A stretch of DNA of 64,000 nucleotides. Origin: Streptomyces ortus. Lineage in GTDB: Bacteria; Actinomycetota; Actinomycetes; Streptomycetales; Streptomycetaceae. Shown in pieces: positions 47,334 through 55,342 of this stretch. The notes under the pieces were generated by a model. The model saw nothing but the letters and a program-made list of their open reading frames with translations, searched no databases and was not told the origin of the DNA. A program made the position numbers and the translations under genes. The stretch is taken from assembly GCF_026341275.1 (NCBI RefSeq), contig NZ_JAIFZO010000002.1:632361-696360 (forward strand), given 5' to 3'. Each line of letters opens with the position of its first letter. The stretch's first letter is position 1.

Positions 47334-48751
47334 TGTGCGGGGCCCTCCGTGCTGATGAAGACGTTCTTGGTCTCGGTGAAGGCGGTCAGGGCTTCCGGGC
47401 CCAGCTCACGGCCGATGCCGGACTGCTTGAAGCCGCCGAAGGGGGTCCAGTAGCGGACGCTGGAGTGGGAGTTGACGGAGAGGTTCCCGGCGCGGACCGC
47501 GCTCGACACGCGCAGGGCGCGGCCCACGTCCCGGGTCCAGATGGAGCCCGCGAGGCCGTGGTCGGTGGCGTTGGCGAGCCGGACCGCCTCGGCCTCGTCC
47601 TCGAAGGGGAGGACCACGGCGACCGGCCCGAAGACCTCCTCGACGGCCACGCGCGCGTGGGGCTCGATACCGGTCAGGACGGTGGGCGGGAACCAGAAGC
47701 CGGGCCCGTCGGGGGCGGTGCCCCGGATGCCCGCCAGGCCCTCGGTGCCGTACGACCGTACGCGCTCCAGCTGGGCACGGGAGATCAGCGGGCCCATGGC
47801 GGTCTTCTCGTCGGCCGGGTCGCCGACGACGACGGACGCGATCGCGGGGGCGAGGAGTTCGAGGAAGCGGTCGTACGCCGAACGCTGCACGAGGATGCGG
47901 GTGCGGGCGCAGCAGTCCTGGCCGGAGTTGTCGAGGAAGGACATCGGGGTGGCCGCCGCGGCGGCCTCGATGTCGGCGTCGGCGAAGACGATGTTGGGGC
48001 TCTTGCCGCCGAGTTCGAGGGTGACGCGCTTGAGCTGGGCCGCTCCCTTGGCCAGCACCCGCTTGCCCACGGCCGTCGACCCCGTGAAGACGATCTTCGC
48101 GACGCCGGGGTGTTCGACCAGCGCTTCGCCGGTGACGGATCCGGTGCCCGGCAGGACCTGGAGGAGGTGCTCGGGAAGGCCCGCCTCCAGGGCGAGTTCG
48201 GCCAGCCGCAGGGCCGTCAGCGGGGTCGTCTCGGCCGGTTTCAGCAGGACGGCGTTCCCGGCGGCGAGCGCGGGGGCCGTGCCCCAGGCCGCGATCGGCA
48301 TGGGGAAGTTCCAGGGCGCGATGACGGCGACCACGCCCAGTGGTTCGAGGATCGTGACGTCGAGGCCGCCGGCCACCGGGATCTGGCGCCCGGTCAGCCG
48401 TTCCACTCCCCCGGCCGCGTAGTCGAGCAGATCGCGGACGTTGCCCGCCTCCCAGCGGGCGTTGCCGAGGGTGTGCCCGGCTTCCCGGACCTCCAGCCGG
48501 GCCAGTTCCTCGCGGTGTTCGTCGACGACGACGGCGAACCGGCGCAGCAGCCGGGCCCGTTCGCCCGGCGCGAGGGCGGCCCAGCGGACCTGTGCCGCAC
48601 CGGCCCGTACGACGGCCGCGTCGACGTCCGCCGGACCGGCGCCCGGGACGGTGGCGACGACCTCCTCGGTGGCCGGGTTGAGTACGAGCAGCTCATGCCC
48701 GTCGTGCGGGTCGGACCGGGTGGGGGTGTGCGACAACGAAGGACCTCTCAC
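47330..48751 (-). CDS. Aldehyde dehydrogenase
   Basis: This 473-residue NAD(P)-dependent aldehyde dehydrogenase has the motifs VIAPWNFPMPIAAW, FTGSTAVGKRV, VTLELGGKSPNIVF, the catalytic Cys in NSGQDCCA, and FGPVAVVLPF. It lies between the GlnA4-like synthetase and the SDR with four-base overlaps on both sides. In the gamma-glutamylation route it would oxidise a gamma-glutamyl aldehyde to the acid. Confidence 0.94.
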   Translation of the reverse strand: MRGPSLSHTPTRSDPHDGHELLVLNPATEEVVATVPGAGPADVDAAVVRAGAAQVRWAALAPGERARLLRRFAVVVDEHREELARLEVREAGHTLGNARWEAGNVRDLLDYAAGGVERLTGRQIPVAGGLDVTILEPLGVVAVIAPWNFPMPIAAWGTAPALAAGNAVLLKPAETTPLTALRLAELALEAGLPEHLLQVLPGTGSVTGEALVEHPGVAKIVFTGSTAVGKRVLAKGAAQLKRVTLELGGKSPNIVFADADIEAAAAATPMSFLDNSGQDCCARTRILVQRSAYDRFLELLAPAIASVVVGDPADEKTAMGPLISRAQLERVRSYGTEGLAGIRGTAPDGPGFWFPPTVLTGIEPHARVAVEEVFGPVAVVLPFEDEAEAVRLANATDHGLAGSIWTRDVGRALRVSSAVRAGNLSVNSHSSVRYWTPFGGFKQSGIGRELGPEALTAFTETKNVFISTEGPAQ

Positions 48752-50124
48752 ATGCGTTCGAAGGAGCGGCGCAGCTCCCAGTCGGTCACCGCGGCGTCGA
48801 AGGCGTCCAGCTCGACGCGCGCCATGTTGCGGTAGTGCGCGACCACCTCGTCACCGAAGGCGGCGCGGGCGATGGGGCTGTTCTCCCAGAGCTCGGCGGC
48901 CTCGCGCAGGGTGGTCGGCACGTGCTCGTACTCCGCGGTGTACGCGTTCCCCGTGCACGCCTCGGGCAGCTCCAGCTCGTGCTCGATGCCGTACAGCCCG
49001 GCCGCGACGAGTCCCGCGACGGCGAGGTGGGGATTGACGTCGCCGCCGGGGAGCCGGTTCTCGAAGCGCAGCGAACGGCCGTGGCCGACGACGCGCAGCG
49101 CGCAGGTGCGGTTGTCGTGGCCCCAGGCGACGGCGGTCGGCGCGAAGGAGCCCGGCTGGAAGCGCTTGTACGAGTTGATGTTGGGCGCGTAGAGGAGGGA
49201 GAAGTCCCGCAGCGCGGCCAGCTGTCCGGCGAGGAAGTACCGCATGACCTGCGACATCCCGCCGTCACCGGCACCGTGACCGTCACCGGCCATGGCGTTC
49301 GTGCCGTCGGCGTCGGCGAGGGAGAGGTGGATGTGGCAGGAGTTGCCCTCGCGCTCGTTGTACTTGGCCATGAAGGTGAGCGAGACGCCCTCCTGGGAGG
49401 CGATCTCCTTGGCCCCGGTCTTGTAGATGGCGTGCTGGTCGCAGGTGACCAGGGCCTCGTCGTACTTGAACACGATCTCGTGCTGCCCGGGGTTGCACTC
49501 GCCCTTGGCGGACTCGACGGTCAGCCCGGCCGCCGCCATCTCGTTGCGGATCCTGCGCAGCAGGGGTTCGATGCGCCCGGTACCGAGCACCGAATAGTCG
49601 ATGTTGTACTGATTGGCGGGCGTCAGGCCGCGGTAGTTGGCGTCCCAGGCGTGTTCGTAGCTGTCCTTGAAGACGATGAACTCCAGCTCGGTGCCGACGT
49701 TGGCGGTGAAGCCGTGTTCGGCGAGCCGCTCCAGCTGGCGGCGCAGGATCTGGCGGGGCGCGGCCACGACGGGCGAGCCGTCGTTCCAGGCGAGGTCGGC
49801 GACGAGCATGGCCGTGCCCTCGTTCCAGGGCACGCGGCGCAGGGTGGCCAGGTCCGGATGCATGGCGAAGTCCCCGTAACCACGCTCCCAGGACGACATC
49901 TCGTAACCCTCGACGGTGTTCATGTCGGCGTCGACCGCGAGGAGGTAGTTGCAGCCCTCCGTGCCGTGCCGCAGGACGTCGTCGAGGAAGAAGCGCGCGG
50001 CGAACCGCTTGCCCTGGAGCCGGCCCTGCATGTCCGGGAAGGCCAGGACGACCGTGTCGATCTCGCCGCTCGCGACGAGGGCGTGCAGTTCCTCGACGGT
50101 GAGCGGGGGTGTGCGGTCTGCCAC
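48748..50124 (-). CDS. glnA4: GlnA4-like gamma-glutamylamide synthetase
   Basis: This 458-residue protein of the glutamine synthetase fold has the ATP/metal blocks VGTELEFIVFKDSYEHAW, GECNPGQHEIVFKY and NSCHIHLSL, and the substrate block RFQPGSFAPTAVAWGHDNRT. By length, sequence style and context it matches S. coelicolor GlnA4 (recalled as SCO1613), described as a gamma-glutamylethanolamide synthetase rather than a true glutamine synthetase. It ligates glutamate to an amine using ATP. The neighbours fit downstream oxidation and hydrolysis. Confidence 0.88.
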   Translation of the reverse strand: MADRTPPLTVEELHALVASGEIDTVVLAFPDMQGRLQGKRFAARFFLDDVLRHGTEGCNYLLAVDADMNTVEGYEMSSWERGYGDFAMHPDLATLRRVPWNEGTAMLVADLAWNDGSPVVAAPRQILRRQLERLAEHGFTANVGTELEFIVFKDSYEHAWDANYRGLTPANQYNIDYSVLGTGRIEPLLRRIRNEMAAAGLTVESAKGECNPGQHEIVFKYDEALVTCDQHAIYKTGAKEIASQEGVSLTFMAKYNEREGNSCHIHLSLADADGTNAMAGDGHGAGDGGMSQVMRYFLAGQLAALRDFSLLYAPNINSYKRFQPGSFAPTAVAWGHDNRTCALRVVGHGRSLRFENRLPGGDVNPHLAVAGLVAAGLYGIEHELELPEACTGNAYTAEYEHVPTTLREAAELWENSPIARAAFGDEVVAHYRNMARVELDAFDAAVTDWELRRSFERM

Positions 50125-50151
50125 GGAAAAGGCCTCCTTCGCCGGTGATCG

Positions 50152-50185
50152 GCAATGGCCATAAGGTATGGCCGGGAACCATTGC
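50152..50185. promoter_or_regulatory. Nested palindromes between glnA4-like and FadR-type genes
   Basis: GGCCATA-AGG-TATGGCC (50157-50173) is a perfect 7-bp-arm repeat. An outer pair GCAATGG (50152-50158) and CCATTGC (50179-50185) flanks it. It lies 28 bp from the synthetase start, a suitable operator for the adjacent FadR-type regulator. Confidence 0.65.
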
Positions 50186-50206
50186 TTGGGAAGGGGGCGC
50201 GGCCGG

Positions 50207-50986
50207 ATGCCGGACTCTGATCCACACGGGCACGGCCACGGTCACCACCATGGCCACGGTCGAGGCCGCGGCGACCGGCTGGCGCCGGTGCTGCGGCCGG
50301 TGCGCGTGGGCAACGGCTTCGAGGAGGCGCTGGAGCAGATCCTCCAGGTCGTCCGGCTGGGCCTCGTGCCCGGCGGCGAACGGCTGCCCGCCGAGCGGGA
50401 GTTGGCGCAGCGGCTCGGGATCAGCCGGGTGACGCTGCGCGAGGTCCTGAGGGTGCTGCAGGACCAGGGGCTCGTCGAATCGCGGCGCGGCCGGTACGGG
50501 GGCACGTTCGTGCGGGCCCGTGCCGGGGCGACGGCGGCGACGGGCGGGGCCGAGCTGCGCCGGCGCGTCGAGAGGGTCGACATCGAGGACGTACTGCGCT
50601 TCCGTGAGGTACTGGAGGTCGGCGCGGCGGAACTCTGCGCGGCGCACGGCCTCTCCGGGGCGCGGGCCCGGCTCCTGCGTGAGGCGCTGGCCCGCACGCG
50701 GGACGCTCCGCTGGCGGAGTACCGCCGTACGGACACCGCCTTCCATCTGACCCTCGCCGAGCTGTGCGGTTCGCCGACCCTCACCGCCCAGTACGCGGCC
50801 GTCCGCTCGACGGTGAACGACCTCCTCGACTGCATCCCCCTGCTGGTACGCAACCTGGAGCATTCGCAGCGGCAGCACGCGGCGCTGGTGGAGGCCGTGC
50901 TGGCGGGGGACGCGGAGGGGGCGCGCGGGGCGATGCGTGAGCACTGCGCGGGTACGGCGGCGCTGCTGCGCGGCTTCTTGGCGTAG
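50207..50986 (+). CDS. FadR-type GntR regulator with His-rich N-terminus
   Basis: This 259-residue regulator has a winged helix (LVPGGERLPAERELAQRLGI, then SRVTLREVLRVLQDQGLVES) and a helical FCD effector domain (VLRFREVLEVGAAEL, FHLTLAELCGSPTL). The chosen start, ATG 50207, has AAGGGGG nine bases upstream; ATG 50168 would place the start inside the palindrome. The N-terminal 25 residues contain a run of alternating His and Gly (HGHGHGHHHGHGRG), possibly metal-binding. It is divergent from the synthetase gene and upstream of the C26 hydrolase gene, so it probably controls both. Confidence 0.88.
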   Translation: MPDSDPHGHGHGHHHGHGRGRGDRLAPVLRPVRVGNGFEEALEQILQVVRLGLVPGGERLPAERELAQRLGISRVTLREVLRVLQDQGLVESRRGRYGGTFVRARAGATAATGGAELRRRVERVDIEDVLRFREVLEVGAAELCAAHGLSGARARLLREALARTRDAPLAEYRRTDTAFHLTLAELCGSPTLTAQYAAVRSTVNDLLDCIPLLVRNLEHSQRQHAALVEAVLAGDAEGARGAMREHCAGTAALLRGFLA

Positions 50987-51048
50987 CCGGCATCGGGCCG
51001 CTTCACGGCAAAGGTATGAGTGCGCAAGTTTTGGAGGGGAGCGTGGGG

Positions 51049-51735
51049 ATGGCCGACCGGCCACTGATCGGGGTCAGTACGTATCTGGAGACGGCGCGAT
51101 GGGGGGTGTGGGAGCTGGAGGCCGCGCTGTTGCCGGCCGGCTATCCGCGGCTCGTCCAGGCGGCGGGCGGGGTCGCCGCGATGCTGCCGCCGGACGAGCC
51201 GGCGTACGCCGCGGGGGTCGTGGCCCGGCTCGACGGTGTGGTGATCGCGGGCGGCCCCGATGTGGACCCGTCCCGCTACGGGGCCGAGCGCGACGCGCGC
51301 TGCGGGCCCGAGGCGCGGGCCCGGGACAGCTGGGAACTCGCGCTGATCGAGGCGGCGCTGGCGTCCGGGACGCCGTTGCTCGGCATCTGCCGGGGGATGC
51401 AGTTGCTGAACGTCGCGCTCGGCGGGACGCTCGTGCAGCACATCGACGGGCATGTCGAGGCGGTGGGGGTGTTCGGACGGCACGTGGTGAGGCCGGTGCC
51501 GGGGTCGCTGTGCGCGGGGGTGGTCGGCGGGGAGGTGTCCGTGCCGACGTATCACCACCAGGCGGTGGGGCGGTTGGGCGCGGGGCTCGTGGCGAGCGCG
51601 TTCGCGGAGGACGGGACGGTGGAGGCGGTGGAACTCTCCGGGGCGGGGTGGGCGCTGGGGGTCCAGTGGCACCCGGAAATGGGAACGGACCTAAAAGTAA
51701 TGAGGTCCCTGACCACCACAGCCACAGCCACGTAG
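51049..51735 (+). CDS. Gamma-glutamyl hydrolase, peptidase C26 (PuuD-like)
   Basis: This 228-residue class I amidotransferase-like hydrolase has a nucleophile Cys in LLGICRGMQLLN and catalytic His-Glu in VQWHPE, with an early block VIAGGPDVDPSRYG typical of PuuD and C26 peptidases. It removes the gamma-glutamyl group to release the product and recycle glutamate. ATG 51049 with GGAG upstream is preferred; ATG 51016 would add 11 residues. Confidence 0.9.
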   Translation: MADRPLIGVSTYLETARWGVWELEAALLPAGYPRLVQAAGGVAAMLPPDEPAYAAGVVARLDGVVIAGGPDVDPSRYGAERDARCGPEARARDSWELALIEAALASGTPLLGICRGMQLLNVALGGTLVQHIDGHVEAVGVFGRHVVRPVPGSLCAGVVGGEVSVPTYHHQAVGRLGAGLVASAFAEDGTVEAVELSGAGWALGVQWHPEMGTDLKVMRSLTTTATAT

Positions 51736-51736
51736 C

Positions 51737-52145
51737 CCGGGTGCGCAGTTCCCCGCGCCCCTGGGGGGTGAGGTTGGGCCGGGATGTCGACTGCGGCCCA
51801 ACCCGGGGTGCCCGCGCCGTTCCCCGCGCCCCTGGGGGGTGGGGCTTTGACTGGGATGTGGGGTGGGGGTCCGCTGCCGTTGGAGTGCGCAGTTCCCCGC
51901 GCCCCTGGGAGGGTGAGGGGGGACCCGGATGCCAAGTGTGGGTCAGTGGCCCCGCACCTCCATATCCCGACCCACCCCTACCGCCCAGGGCGCGGGGAAC
52001 GGCGCGAGCAACACCGACCGGCCCGCACGCGACATCCCGGCCCACCCCCACCCCAGGGCGCAGGAACCGCGCACCCCGCCCCCGCCGACCCGCACGCGCA
52101 AACCCCGCCGGAGGCACTCACCAGGGGCGCGGGAACTGCGCAATC
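51737..52145. repeat. Cluster of dispersed GC-rich repeats
   Basis: This 400-bp stretch has no gene and holds at least six copies of GCGCAGTTCCCCGCGCCCCT or variants: perfect at 51743-51762 and 51887-51906, variant at 51814-51833, and reverse-strand variants near 51987-52005, 52054-52072 and 52123-52141. The same 20-mer occurs at 12217 and 61312. Opposed copies can fold together. Confidence 0.8.
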
Positions 52146-52180
52146 GGCTCCACCGGCCCGCGGGTGGGCTGCGGCAGGTC

Positions 52181-53126
52181 CTATGACCGGGTCAACGTCC
52201 AGGAGGTCTCCCGGGCCGGGCCCGCCGGGCAGTGGCCCGTCGGCCATACCGCGCGCAGGTCCCGCCCCAGCCCCACCCCTCCAACGGAATCTCCACCAAC
52301 CGCCGAGCGGAAAGCTCCTCCCGAGCGCCAGTTCGCTCAGCACCGCCGGCCCAGCCCCCGACGCCGCGGACGCCTTCACCGCCGTCGTGGACGACAGCTC
52401 GATCAGCGGGCGGGCCGGCCCGCCGAGCGCCGCGTCCAGCACCTGCCGCGTCCCCGACCCCTCCTCCCGCAGGATCAGCGGCGTCGCCGCCAACTCCCCC
52501 ACGTCCAGCGCCCGCCGCCGCCGCGCCCACGCGTGCCCGGGCGCGGTGACCACGATCAGCCGGTCGTGCGCGATCACCACCGAGTCGAGTCCGCCCGCCA
52601 CGGACAGCCCCTCCACGAACCCGAGGTCCGCCTCACCGGAAAGCACCCGCTCGGCCACCACCGTCGAGTTCCCGGCGAGCAGCGACACCGCCGTGTCGGG
52701 CCGCTGCCCGCGCAGCGCGATCAGCCAGCCCGGCATCAGGTACTCGGCGATCGTCATGCTCGCGGCGACCCGCAGCCGCGAGTCCCGCCGGTCCCGCAGC
52801 GCCTGCGCTCCCGCGTCGAACGCCTCCGCCGCCTCCACCACCCGCCGGGCCCAGTCCGTGACCAGCGCCCCCGCGTCGGTGAGCCGCGACCCCCTCGGCG
52901 ACCGTTCGACCAGCGCGACCCCCAACTGCCGCTCCATGGACCGGATCCGGCTGCTGGCGGCGGGCTGGGTGATCCCGAGCTCCCGCGCCGCCCGGCCCAG
53001 GCTCCCGAGCCGCGCCACCGCGAGCAGCAGTTCCAGCGCGCCCAGCTCGGGCACCCGGTGCGACAGTCCGCCCGCGCTCCCCGCCGCGCGGACCGGCCGG
53101 TCGTCCGTCCCCTCATCCCGACTCAT
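52181..53126 (-). pseudogene. LysR-family regulator with two apparent frameshifts
   Basis: The frame starts as a normal LysR protein: helix-turn-helix ELGITQPAASSRIRSMERQL and an effector domain continuing to GAGPAVLSELALG. It then shifts twice. From about 52319-52323 the expected EELSARRLVEIPLEG is in another frame, and from about 52275-52280 the ending LGRDLRAVWPTGHCPAGPAR is in a third frame, stopping with TAG at 52183-52181. Each shift equals one missing base in a C or G run. As sequenced, the product instead runs on to 51978 with a non-homologous tail. It is divergent from the TDT transporter gene. Confidence 0.85.
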
Positions 53127-53140
53127 AAGCCCACCTTATG
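53124..53140. promoter_or_regulatory. LysR-type palindrome at the LysR/TDT divergent region
   Basis: CATAAG-CCCAC-CTTATG has 6-bp perfect arms and fits the T-N11-A pattern of LysR boxes. It overlaps the LysR start codon and lies 57 bp before the transporter start. Confidence 0.6.
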
Positions 53141-53196
53141 CCCTCATAGGCCGGTACTCCCTGGTGGCCGTCCCAGCCGGGCGGCACCGTGGAGTC

Positions 53197-54390
53197 ATGG
53201 TCACCGCCGTCCCCCGCCTTCCCACCCACAGAGGGCACACCCCGCACACCGGCCCCGCCACCCACCCCCCTGCCACCGCCGTCCGTCACCTCGGACCCAA
53301 CTGGTACGCCCCCGTCATGGGCACCGCGATCGTCGCCACGGCGGGAGCCGGACTCCCGCTCGGTCTCCCGCACGGCGTCCCCGGCCTGCGTACCGTCTGC
53401 GCCGCGTTCTGGGCGCTCTCCCTGGCCCTGCTCATCGGCCTGCTGGTCGCGCGGGCCGCCCACTGGATCCACCACCGGGACCGGGCCGCGGCCCACCTCA
53501 TGGACCCGGCGACGGCACCCTTCTACGGGTGCCTCTCGATGGCCCTGCTCGCCGTCGGCGGTGGCGCCCTCGTCGTCGGCCGGGACTGGATCGGTACCCC
53601 GGCGGCGGTAGCGCTGGACGCCGTCCTGTTCACCGTCGGCACCCTGATCGGCCTCACGGTGGCCGTGGCCGTGCCGTTTCTGATGATCACGCGTCACCGG
53701 CCGGACGCCTCACAGATCAGCGCCGTCTGGCTGCTCCCCCTCGTCGCCCCGATGGTGTCCGCCGCCCTCGGCCCCGCGCTCGTACCGCATCTGCCGGCCG
53801 GCGCGCCCCGCGCCACCCTGCTGCTCGCCTGCCTCGCGATGTTCGGCCTCAGCCTGCTGGCCACGCTGGTGACGCTGCCGATGATCTTCGCCCGCCTCCT
53901 CACGGGCGGCCCGCCGCCGCTCGCCCTCACCCCGGCCCTGTTCCTGGTCCTGGGCCCGCTGGGACAGTCCACGACGGCCACGGACAGGTTCGCCGCCGCC
54001 GCGCCCGGGGTCGTACCGGCCCCGTACGACCAGGGCTTCGCCGTCCTGGCGGTGCTCTACGGCGTACCGGTGCTGGGTTTCGCGCTGTTCTGGCTCGCGC
54101 TGGCCGGCGCGCTGGTGGTGCGGGCCCACCGCAGGGGTATGCGCTTCACGATGACCTGGTGGGCGTTCACCTTCCCGGTGGGCACCTGCGTGACGGGCGC
54201 CGAGGGGCTCGCACGGCGTACGGGGCTGGTGGTCTACGACGCTCTGGCGATCGCCCTCTTCGCCCTGCTCCTCACCGCCTGGACGGTGGCCGCCGCGCAC
54301 ACCGCCCGGGGCCTGTTCAGCGGACGGCTGCTCGCAGCGCCTCGGCCAGGACCGGCGGAGCCCGCGCCGACGACGGCCTGTACCACGTGA
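53197..54390 (+). CDS. TDT-family (TehA-like) membrane transporter
   Basis: This 397-residue protein has about ten membrane helices of the tellurite-resistance/dicarboxylate transporter (SLAC1/TehA) fold, beginning LGPNWYAPVMGTAIVATAGA and including FYGCLSMALLAVGGGALVVG and TWWAFTFPVGTCVTG. Such proteins export organic or inorganic anions. The start is ATG 53197. The last 25 residues run into the remnant gene on the other strand and may not be original. The divergent LysR gene is its likely regulator. Confidence 0.85.
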   Translation: MVTAVPRLPTHRGHTPHTGPATHPPATAVRHLGPNWYAPVMGTAIVATAGAGLPLGLPHGVPGLRTVCAAFWALSLALLIGLLVARAAHWIHHRDRAAAHLMDPATAPFYGCLSMALLAVGGGALVVGRDWIGTPAAVALDAVLFTVGTLIGLTVAVAVPFLMITRHRPDASQISAVWLLPLVAPMVSAALGPALVPHLPAGAPRATLLLACLAMFGLSLLATLVTLPMIFARLLTGGPPPLALTPALFLVLGPLGQSTTATDRFAAAAPGVVPAPYDQGFAVLAVLYGVPVLGFALFWLALAGALVVRAHRRGMRFTMTWWAFTFPVGTCVTGAEGLARRTGLVVYDALAIALFALLLTAWTVAAAHTARGLFSGRLLAAPRPGPAEPAPTTACTT

Positions 54391-54590
54391 GATGGCGTCC
54401 GCCGCCGAGCCCGCAGGGCACCCCGGGGAACTCCTCGGGGCCGTCGTCGGCACGGCCCCGCCAGGTCCCGTACCTCGGTGAGGGAGGGCGCCAGCGACAC
54501 CGCCCTCGGCCCCTTCTTCCCCGTCGGCGGGACCAGCTCCGCCTGCACTTCAGTGAACGGCGCCCGCGGCCGGGCCGGCACCGTGTTCAC
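54317..54590 (-). pseudogene. Remnant of a helical-backbone metal-receptor protein
   Basis: From GTG 54590 the frame reads VPARPRAPFTEVQAELVPPT, then the family-typical AVSLAPSLTEV (start of a BtuF-like vitamin or metal-binding protein), and is lost within about 50 codons. A second frame continues RADDGPEEFPGVPCGLGGGR, then HLTWYRPSSARAPPVLAEAL, which resembles the usual C-terminus of the same family, ending with TGA at 54319-54317. The central part, probably more than 500 bp, is missing. The 3' end overlaps the TDT gene. Confidence 0.65.
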
Positions 54591-55150
54591 CGGCCGAGAT
54601 CGTCAACCGCCTCGATGTGGTCCGCGACCGCGACGACCAGGACGCGGGTGTCCTCCTCGGTGGCCCGCCAGCGGTGGCGCACCCCGCCGGTCAGATACAG
54701 GGTGTCGCCCTTGCCCAGCCGGTAGGCACGGCCCTCGGCCTCGACCTCGACGACGCCTTCGGCCACGTACATCAACTCGTCGTTGCGGTGCTGGAACTCG
54801 CGGCCGGCGTCCTGGTCGCCGGAGAACTCCATGGCGTGCAACTGGTGGTGACCGCGCACCAGGGGGCGCACACGGGGCTCGTGGGTGAACTCGGAGTCGT
54901 CGGCGCGCATCACGTCGACACTGCGCGCCGGGTCGGCTGCCGCCAGCAGCTCCACGCGGGTCGTGCCGAGGGCGTCGGCCACCCGTTCCAGGGAGCGCGT
55001 GCTGGGCCGGGCCCGCTCGTTCTCGACCTGGCTGAGGAACGGCACCGACAGGCCGCTGCGCTCGGCGACGACGGCGAGGGTGAGCTCCAGTGCCCGGCGC
55101 CGCCGCCTGACGGCCGCGCCCACTCGAAGGGTTTCCTTGCTTTCGTCCAT
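54587..55150 (-). CDS. XRE-cupin transcriptional regulator
   Basis: This 187-residue regulator has an N-terminal XRE helix-turn-helix (ELTLAVVAERSGLSVPFLSQ, then VENERARPSTRSLERVADAL) and a C-terminal cupin barrel (HRNDELMYVAEGVVEVEAEG, GDTLYLTGGVRHRWRA). The cupin binds a small ligand. It lies downstream of the betaine transporter on the same strand, beyond a terminator. Its target is unknown, but the transporter is a candidate. Confidence 0.9.
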   Translation of the reverse strand: MDESKETLRVGAAVRRRRRALELTLAVVAERSGLSVPFLSQVENERARPSTRSLERVADALGTTRVELLAAADPARSVDVMRADDSEFTHEPRVRPLVRGHHQLHAMEFSGDQDAGREFQHRNDELMYVAEGVVEVEAEGRAYRLGKGDTLYLTGGVRHRWRATEEDTRVLVVAVADHIEAVDDLGR

Positions 55151-55287
55151 CGCCTCGGCTCCCCCCTGTGCGTCGTCGGTGCGCGGCTTCCTGATGTGTT
55201 GTCTGCACCCTACGGGTGTTCGCCAAACTGTTTCACGCGGCCGTCACATCCCCGTAAACATTGCCGCCTCGGTCGTGTATACGCGGA

Positions 55288-55325
55288 GAGGGGCGGACGG
55301 CACCGTACGGCACCGCCCGCCCCTC
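55288..55325 (-). terminator. Terminator of the betaine ABC transporter
   Basis: GAGGGGCGG and CCGCCCCTC form a perfect 9-bp stem around a loop that can fold further (GGCACCGTACGGCACC). It lies 18-55 bp beyond the permease-binding-protein stop. Confidence 0.7.
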
Positions 55326-55342
55326 CTCGTCGTACTCGTCCG

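Noticed and set aside
48748..50124. Ordinary glutamine synthetase (GlnA)
   Set aside because: The context with dehydrogenases, a FadR-type regulator and a C26 hydrolase, and the GlnA4-like sequence style, argue for amine gamma-glutamylation instead.
50937..54725. A 1262-codon plus-strand frame across the C26 hydrolase, repeats, LysR and TDT genes
   Set aside because: It crosses several real genes in other frames, and its composition is Arg/Pro/Gly-rich noise typical of GC-rich shadows.
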